Assembly: GCA_021797265.1 (NCBI GenBank)
Contig: JAJZZZ010000055.1
Location: forward strand, 1 to 9,170
Length of the DNA: 9,170 nt
Direction: 5' to 3'
DNA from: Thermoplasmata archaeon
GTDB taxonomy: Archaea > Thermoplasmatota > Thermoplasmata > Thermoplasmatales > Thermoplasmataceae
Shown piece by piece: positions 6,500 to 9,170 of this stretch. The number at the start of each line of letters is the position of its first letter. Position 1 is the first letter of the stretch. The notes under the pieces were generated by a model. It ran no database searches. It worked only from the letters and a program-made list of their open reading frames with translations, and had not been told where the DNA came from. The position numbers and the translations under genes were made by a program.

Positions 6500-7233
6500 G
6501 CCGAAAGGAAAATCCCGGCACTCCTGAATCTTTCATAGGCCTCAAGGCATTCCAGTGTATTCTCCGCGATTCCTATTGGTATGCCGGATTCAAGATTCCT
6601 CTTCTTGAAAGAACAATCTGAAAAAATCACGTTGCCTGATCTGGTTGAAATCTGGAAAGCCAGGGAGGAGCGATGGTGGCACCCCACCCATGTAACTCTG
6701 AGGCCAGGAGCTATGCTGTATGAGATCATACTGTCAAACAGTACCACACGGTTCCAGGCATCAAACAGCAGATATTGCAGGTTGCGCTCAGGTATGAAAA
6801 GATTCCTGGGCTGATGCTTTTTCCCATGTGGTGCGACAATATCCTCTGTCCACCCACGCCTGTCAATGTATATTTTGGCATTGCTGAACAGAGGAATTCC
6901 TCCTGTTGTATAGTCCTGCAGCGGCGTGAAGGATATGCCATTCACATCGGAAGGCTCAACGCCAAGGCGTTTCAATTCCGTAATGATGTCATTTGGCTTG
7001 AATATGCAGCGTTCCCCTCCAAAATTTATCATAGCCCTATTTCTCTCACTGATATCCAGTGGGAGACCGGTGTTGATAAGGAAAGTCATTTTGCTGTTCC
7101 GCAACAGAAGCGCATGGAAGGAGAGCTTTTCCCACTGATTCCACCCCTCCATCCAGTATACCTCCGGCGCTGGCACTTCGGATTCGCCAGTCTTGATCAC
7201 GTTGATACTGAACGTGTCATTTTCCGCCGTCAT
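6466..7233 (-). CDS. Metallo-beta-lactamase-fold protein with lost metal motif; candidate lactonase or non-catalytic relative
   Basis: This 255-aa protein has MBL-fold architecture: an early strand pair ending FLINTGLPLD (51-60), a segment before the motif position (LKRLGVEPSDVNGISFTPLQ), a loop GGIPLFSNAKIYID (111-124), a later histidine segment VGCHHRSS (183-190) and a strand plus Asp, NVIFSDCSF (201-209). Active family members have HxHxDH after a Thr. Here that place reads TPLQDYTTGG (103-112), so the His, His, Asp and His positions are Pro104, Gln106, Tyr108 and Thr109. The last usual ligand His is replaced by Tyr246 (SAYDP). His186/187 and Asp206 remain. Many relatives are lactonases, and the rhamnonolactone-opening step lacks another candidate here, but the ligand loss argues against ordinary metal chemistry. 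The start at 7233 has GGAG 6 nt upstream; an ATG at 7278 would overlap the dehydratase by 62 nt. It is cotranscribed with the dehydratase (17-nt overlap). Confidence 0.
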   Translation of the reverse strand: MTAENDTFSINVIKTGESEVPAPEVYWMEGWNQWEKLSFHALLLRNSKMTFLINTGLPLDISERNRAMINFGGERCIFKPNDIITELKRLGVEPSDVNGISFTPLQDYTTGGIPLFSNAKIYIDRRGWTEDIVAPHGKKHQPRNLFIPERNLQYLLFDAWNRVVLFDSMISYSIAPGLRVTWVGCHHRSSLAFQISTRSGNVIFSDCSFKKRNLESGIPIGIAENTLECLEAYERFRSAGIFLSAYDPEIDSLEF

Positions 7234-8332
7234 ATTCAACTCCAAATCCGGGCTTTTCAGGCAGTGTGATATATCCATTCTTCGGGTGTGGTATCCCTGT
7301 CATGTGCTGCTCCATCCATTCCCTGTATTTGGTCAGGTACTCTGACATGGGGGTAACGGCCTGTGGTTCTGATATGATGAAATGCAGGTTATATACATTT
7401 CCTGCGTGTGGTATGACCTGTGCACCATAGGCCTCAGCAAGTCCTGCAATTTTCTTCATGCTGGTGAGCCCGCCTGTCCACATGGTATCGGGCTGCAGAA
7501 TCCTTATGCCTGCGTCCAGGAGCTTCTTCATGTCATGTATGAAATAATGGTGCTCACCTGCGGATATTGGTGTTCCGACCTTGCTGGTCAGAGTGCGGAA
7601 GCCTTCAAAATCATCCGGGTGCAAAGGCTCCTCAACCCATGCGAGTTCATAACGTTCAAGTTTCTGAAGCATCCTCAGGGCAAAATTATATGTCCATGAC
7701 ATCCAGGCATCTGCAGCAAGTTCAATGTTGTACCCAACCTGGTCCCTGACCGCTTTCACAAGCTCCACATTCTTCTCCATGGCATTTGCATCGGCAGGGC
7801 CTGCGATAAACCGCATCTTCATTGTTCTGTAGCCCTCGTCAACGTACTCCTGCGCTTCCTTCTGCAGTTCCTTCAATGGCAGTGGGTGGAGATGGCTTGC
7901 ATATGATCTTATCCTATCCCTTGTTTTTCCTCCGAGCAGCTCATATACAGGTACACCAAGGTGCCTGGAATACAGGTCATACATCATGAGATTGATGACG
8001 CTTATGGCGTGCATTGAGACGCCTGCCCGGCCCAGGGGGAGAGAATATCTGTAGAGGAAATCCCATGCCATGTTGATCTGCGATAGTTCCCAGCCCCTGA
8101 TCTTGCTGAAAAGAAGTGTTGCGTAATCCGCCACAACCGAGGATGTGTTGAAGTAGGAAGAGGAGCCGTCATCCAGTGACATTTTCAGTATTGCAACATT
8201 ATCGATCATGGCAGCCTGTGTTGGGGAGTTTTCCCCTATGATATGAAGATAATAATCAGTTGGTTTCACATATGGATAGAGTGGCTGTTTTACGTGATTT
8301 CGTGCAACTATCTGCAAATCAGTTATTTTCAT
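7217..8332 (-). CDS. Enolase-superfamily sugar-acid dehydratase, probable L-rhamnonate dehydratase
   Basis: This 371-aa enzyme from the mandelate racemase branch of the enolase superfamily is closest in pattern to L-rhamnonate dehydratases (RhamD). It dehydrates L-rhamnonate to 2-keto-3-deoxy-L-rhamnonate with Mg2+. Visible features: an N-terminal capping domain (1-130), then the (beta/alpha)7-beta barrel with TMKMRF (170-175; Lys172, Arg174), metal ligands Asp208 (AADAW), Glu234/235 (WVEEPLHPDDFEG) and Glu260 (AGEHHY), and the catalytic dyad Asp282 (QPDTMWTGG) and His309 (VIPH). The Asp-His spacing of 27 equals that of E. coli RhmD (302/329). The PLHPDD, GEH and VIPH stretches are typical of RhamD. 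The frame is open to 8404, but the ATG at 8332 gives MKITDL, the normal family N-terminus, and sits behind a TATA box. It is first in an operon with the MBL-fold gene. Function likely, with other 6-deoxy sugar acids possible. Confidence 0.
   Translation of the reverse strand: MKITDLQIVARNHVKQPLYPYVKPTDYYLHIIGENSPTQAAMIDNVAILKMSLDDGSSSYFNTSSVVADYATLLFSKIRGWELSQINMAWDFLYRYSLPLGRAGVSMHAISVINLMMYDLYSRHLGVPVYELLGGKTRDRIRSYASHLHPLPLKELQKEAQEYVDEGYRTMKMRFIAGPADANAMEKNVELVKAVRDQVGYNIELAADAWMSWTYNFALRMLQKLERYELAWVEEPLHPDDFEGFRTLTSKVGTPISAGEHHYFIHDMKKLLDAGIRILQPDTMWTGGLTSMKKIAGLAEAYGAQVIPHAGNVYNLHFIISEPQAVTPMSEYLTKYREWMEQHMTGIPHPKNGYITLPEKPGFGVEYDGGK
7240..7243 (-). promoter_or_regulatory. Ribosome binding site of the MBL-fold gene
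   Basis: GGAG on the minus strand, 6 nt before the ATG at 7233 and inside the 3' end of the dehydratase coding region. It decides the start at 7233 over the ATG at 7278, which has no such site, and implies translation from a shared mRNA. Confidence 0.
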
Positions 8333-8360
8333 GGCAATCAGATAAAAAGATATGATTGGA

Positions 8361-8367
8361 TTTATAA
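8361..8367 (-). promoter_or_regulatory. TATA box of the dehydratase gene
   Basis: The minus strand reads TTATAAA, the cleanest TATA box in the window. It places transcription start near 8337, giving a leader of about 5 nt before the ATG at 8332. It also lies inside the longer open frame, which argues against the upstream start at 8404. Confidence 0.
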
Positions 8368-8370
8368 CAA

Positions 8371-8389
8371 TATTTCCGGAAAGGTTCGG
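8371..8389. promoter_or_regulatory. Candidate regulator-binding motif, copy C, with TTTCCGGAAA palindrome (dehydratase promoter)
   Basis: TATTTCCGGAAAGGTTCGG on the plus strand matches copy B at 15 of 19 positions, including TATTTCCG. It contains a perfect 10-bp palindrome, TTTCCGGAAA (8373-8382). It lies 3 nt upstream of the dehydratase TATA box, in the same orientation relative to its gene as the transporter copy, with its core 48 nt from the start codon, about one helical turn closer. Confidence 0.
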
Positions 8390-8479
8390 ATTGGTAATCC
8401 ACATGGTATTAGGGATAACAGAAGATGGAAACAGCAGTATGAGCCTGATGCCCTAAGCTGGCTGGATCATTGAAATACT

Positions 8480-8517
8480 CATAAAATATTGAAAAATTGG
8501 AAATGATAGAAAAGTTT
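8480..8517 (-). terminator. Probable oligo-T terminator of the surface-protein gene
   Basis: Directly after the TGA at 8518-8520, the minus strand holds repeated T-runs (TTTT, TTT, TTTTT, TTTT) within 38 nt. Archaeal termination usually relies on such T-rich tracts without a strong hairpin, and no strong hairpin is visible. Confidence 0.
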
Positions 8518-9170
8518 TCAGCTCCCCTGGCTGACTTCGTAGACAATCAACTGTCCATTCCTCAGTACCAGGGAATTATTCACTGCAACTTCGTATAAGT
8601 TGTAATAATGCGTGACCTGCCCGTCCAGTTCAGAAAGGCTGTGAATTGTTTTTGTTGTCATGGCATGATTGTAGCTTAGTGCTGTTATGACATTATTGAC
8701 AACAGTGCCCACGAAGAATCCCGAGCCAGTTACCATGGTGTTGTTAACGCTGAACAAGCTGTATCCACCATAGGTTCCGTTTATGCTATATGCAACATTC
8801 TGATAATCGGTGATATTCCTGATCTGGGTGATATTGAAACCAATCCCCACGGACACCAGCGAAAAATTATCATTCAGGTAGTAATCAATAGTAGCAGTCC
8901 CATTTATCTGGTAGTATTCCTGTCTTGTGTTGATGATAGAGATCGAACCAGAGCTCTCATGGCTTGAAGGACTTAAGAGATAATACGTGGCGCTGGAATA
9001 CTCTGTAATTGTCTCATTGAGAAAGAATGTCTCCACTGTGGAGAGAAGATATCCAGTGGGGGTTTTCTGCAATATATCAAAGCTCGGATCGTATTCAGTG
9101 GCATTGGAGAAGAATGTGTCGGTCTTTATGCTGGAATATTCAGCAACATAGCTGTTGGTCACAGTGAGGC
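8518..9170 (-). CDS. Sequon-rich extracellular/surface protein, C-terminal part (5' end outside window)
   Basis: The frame is open from the window edge to the TGA at 8518-8520, giving about 216 codons. The GTG at 9162 is probably an internal Val, since the frame continues upstream (Leu-Thr-Val). The fragment is rich in Ser, Thr, Asn and Tyr, has few Lys/Arg (about six in all) and no Cys, and carries nine N-x-S/T sequons (NAT, NET, NGT, NFS, NIT twice, NGT, NNT, NNS). This composition is typical of glycosylated surface or S-layer-like proteins of acidophilic archaea. It reads as beta-rich strands with turns. No membrane anchor appears at the C-terminus, which ends VYEVSQGS, so any signal peptide or anchor would be in the missing N-terminal part. 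I recognise no specific family. It has no evident functional tie to the sugar locus; an extracellular glycan-related role would be speculation. Confidence 0.
   Translation of the reverse strand, partial: LTVTNSYVAEYSSIKTDTFFSNATEYDPSFDILQKTPTGYLLSTVETFFLNETITEYSSATYYLLSPSSHESSGSISIINTRQEYYQINGTATIDYYLNDNFSLVSVGIGFNITQIRNITDYQNVAYSINGTYGGYSLFSVNNTMVTGSGFFVGTVVNNVITALSYNHAMTTKTIHSLSELDGQVTHYYNLYEVAVNNSLVLRNGQLIVYEVSQGS

Noticed and set aside
6775..7269. 164-codon plus-strand open frame opposite the MBL-fold gene
   Set aside because: It was considered in case the minus-strand protein was the false one, because that protein lacks the metal motif. The minus frame has fold-like strands, a Shine-Dalgarno site and coupling to the dehydratase; the plus frame has no family features.
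7234..7278. Longer form of the MBL-fold protein starting at 7278
   Set aside because: It would overlap the dehydratase by 62 nt with no ribosome binding site, while the ATG at 7233 has GGAG at 6 nt.
5428..8414. TATTAGGG shared by the transporter/aldolase intergenic region and the region upstream of the dehydratase
   Set aside because: It is a single 8-mer with different spacing to the promoters; much weaker than the AGGT(A/T)C motif.
1..9170. CRISPR array, tRNA/rRNA genes, insertion sequence or attachment site
   Set aside because: No regularly spaced repeats, cloverleaf-like sequence, transposase motif or terminal inverted repeats were seen on either strand.

Overview
The window looks like archaeal chromosome, most likely from the Thermoplasmatales (Thermoplasma/Ferroplasma-like). 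Genes are preceded by TATA-type boxes (TTTTAATG, TTTTATTA, TTATAAA) about 28 nt ahead of their start codons, as in leaderless archaeal transcripts. The two genes with Shine-Dalgarno-like sites (GGGGTGATC and GGAG) are both downstream genes in tight pairs. Arginine is mostly AGG/AGA and isoleucine often ATA. A regulator with an archaeal HTH_10 (Bat-type) domain is present. G+C is mid-40s to high-40s percent by eye. The genus is not resolvable from the sequence alone.

The layout, left to right, is: a partial FAH-family hydrolase (-, 1-733); a zinc alcohol/polyol dehydrogenase (-, 738-1745); an HTH_10 regulator (+, 1849-2562); an L-rhamnose mutarotase-family protein (+, 2661-2966); an SDR sugar dehydrogenase (-, 3155-3922); an MFS sugar-porter-like transporter (-, 3959-5350); a DHDPS/KDG-aldolase-family protein (+, 5573-6499); a degenerate metallo-beta-lactamase-fold protein (-, 6466-7233); an L-rhamnonate-dehydratase-like enolase-superfamily enzyme (-, 7217-8332); and the C-terminal part of a sequon-rich surface protein (-, 8518 to the window end). 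No RNA gene, CRISPR array, transposon or IS was seen, and no gene-free stretch exceeds 190 bp.

The nine genes from FAH hydrolase to dehydratase form a coherent catabolic locus for a 6-deoxyhexose, best fit L-rhamnose, by an oxidative non-phosphorylated route. The proposed order is uptake (MFS), anomer interconversion (mutarotase), oxidation to the lactone (SDR), lactone opening (perhaps the MBL-fold protein), dehydration to 2-keto-3-deoxy-L-rhamnonate (enolase-superfamily enzyme), then either oxidation by the Zn-dehydrogenase and cleavage by the FAH hydrolase to pyruvate plus lactate, or aldol cleavage by the DHDPS-family protein to pyruvate plus lactaldehyde. Family assignments are strong; the substrate and step assignments are inference from families and gene context.

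The points most worth a second look are: the MBL-fold protein has lost the whole HxHxDH metal motif; the aldolase-like protein keeps the Schiff-base Lys but has Gln-Asp where the catalytic Tyr normally lies; a shared AGGT(A/T)C-type motif recurs in four promoter regions of the locus with matching spacing and orientation; and a perfect 7-bp inverted repeat sits on the regulator's own start.
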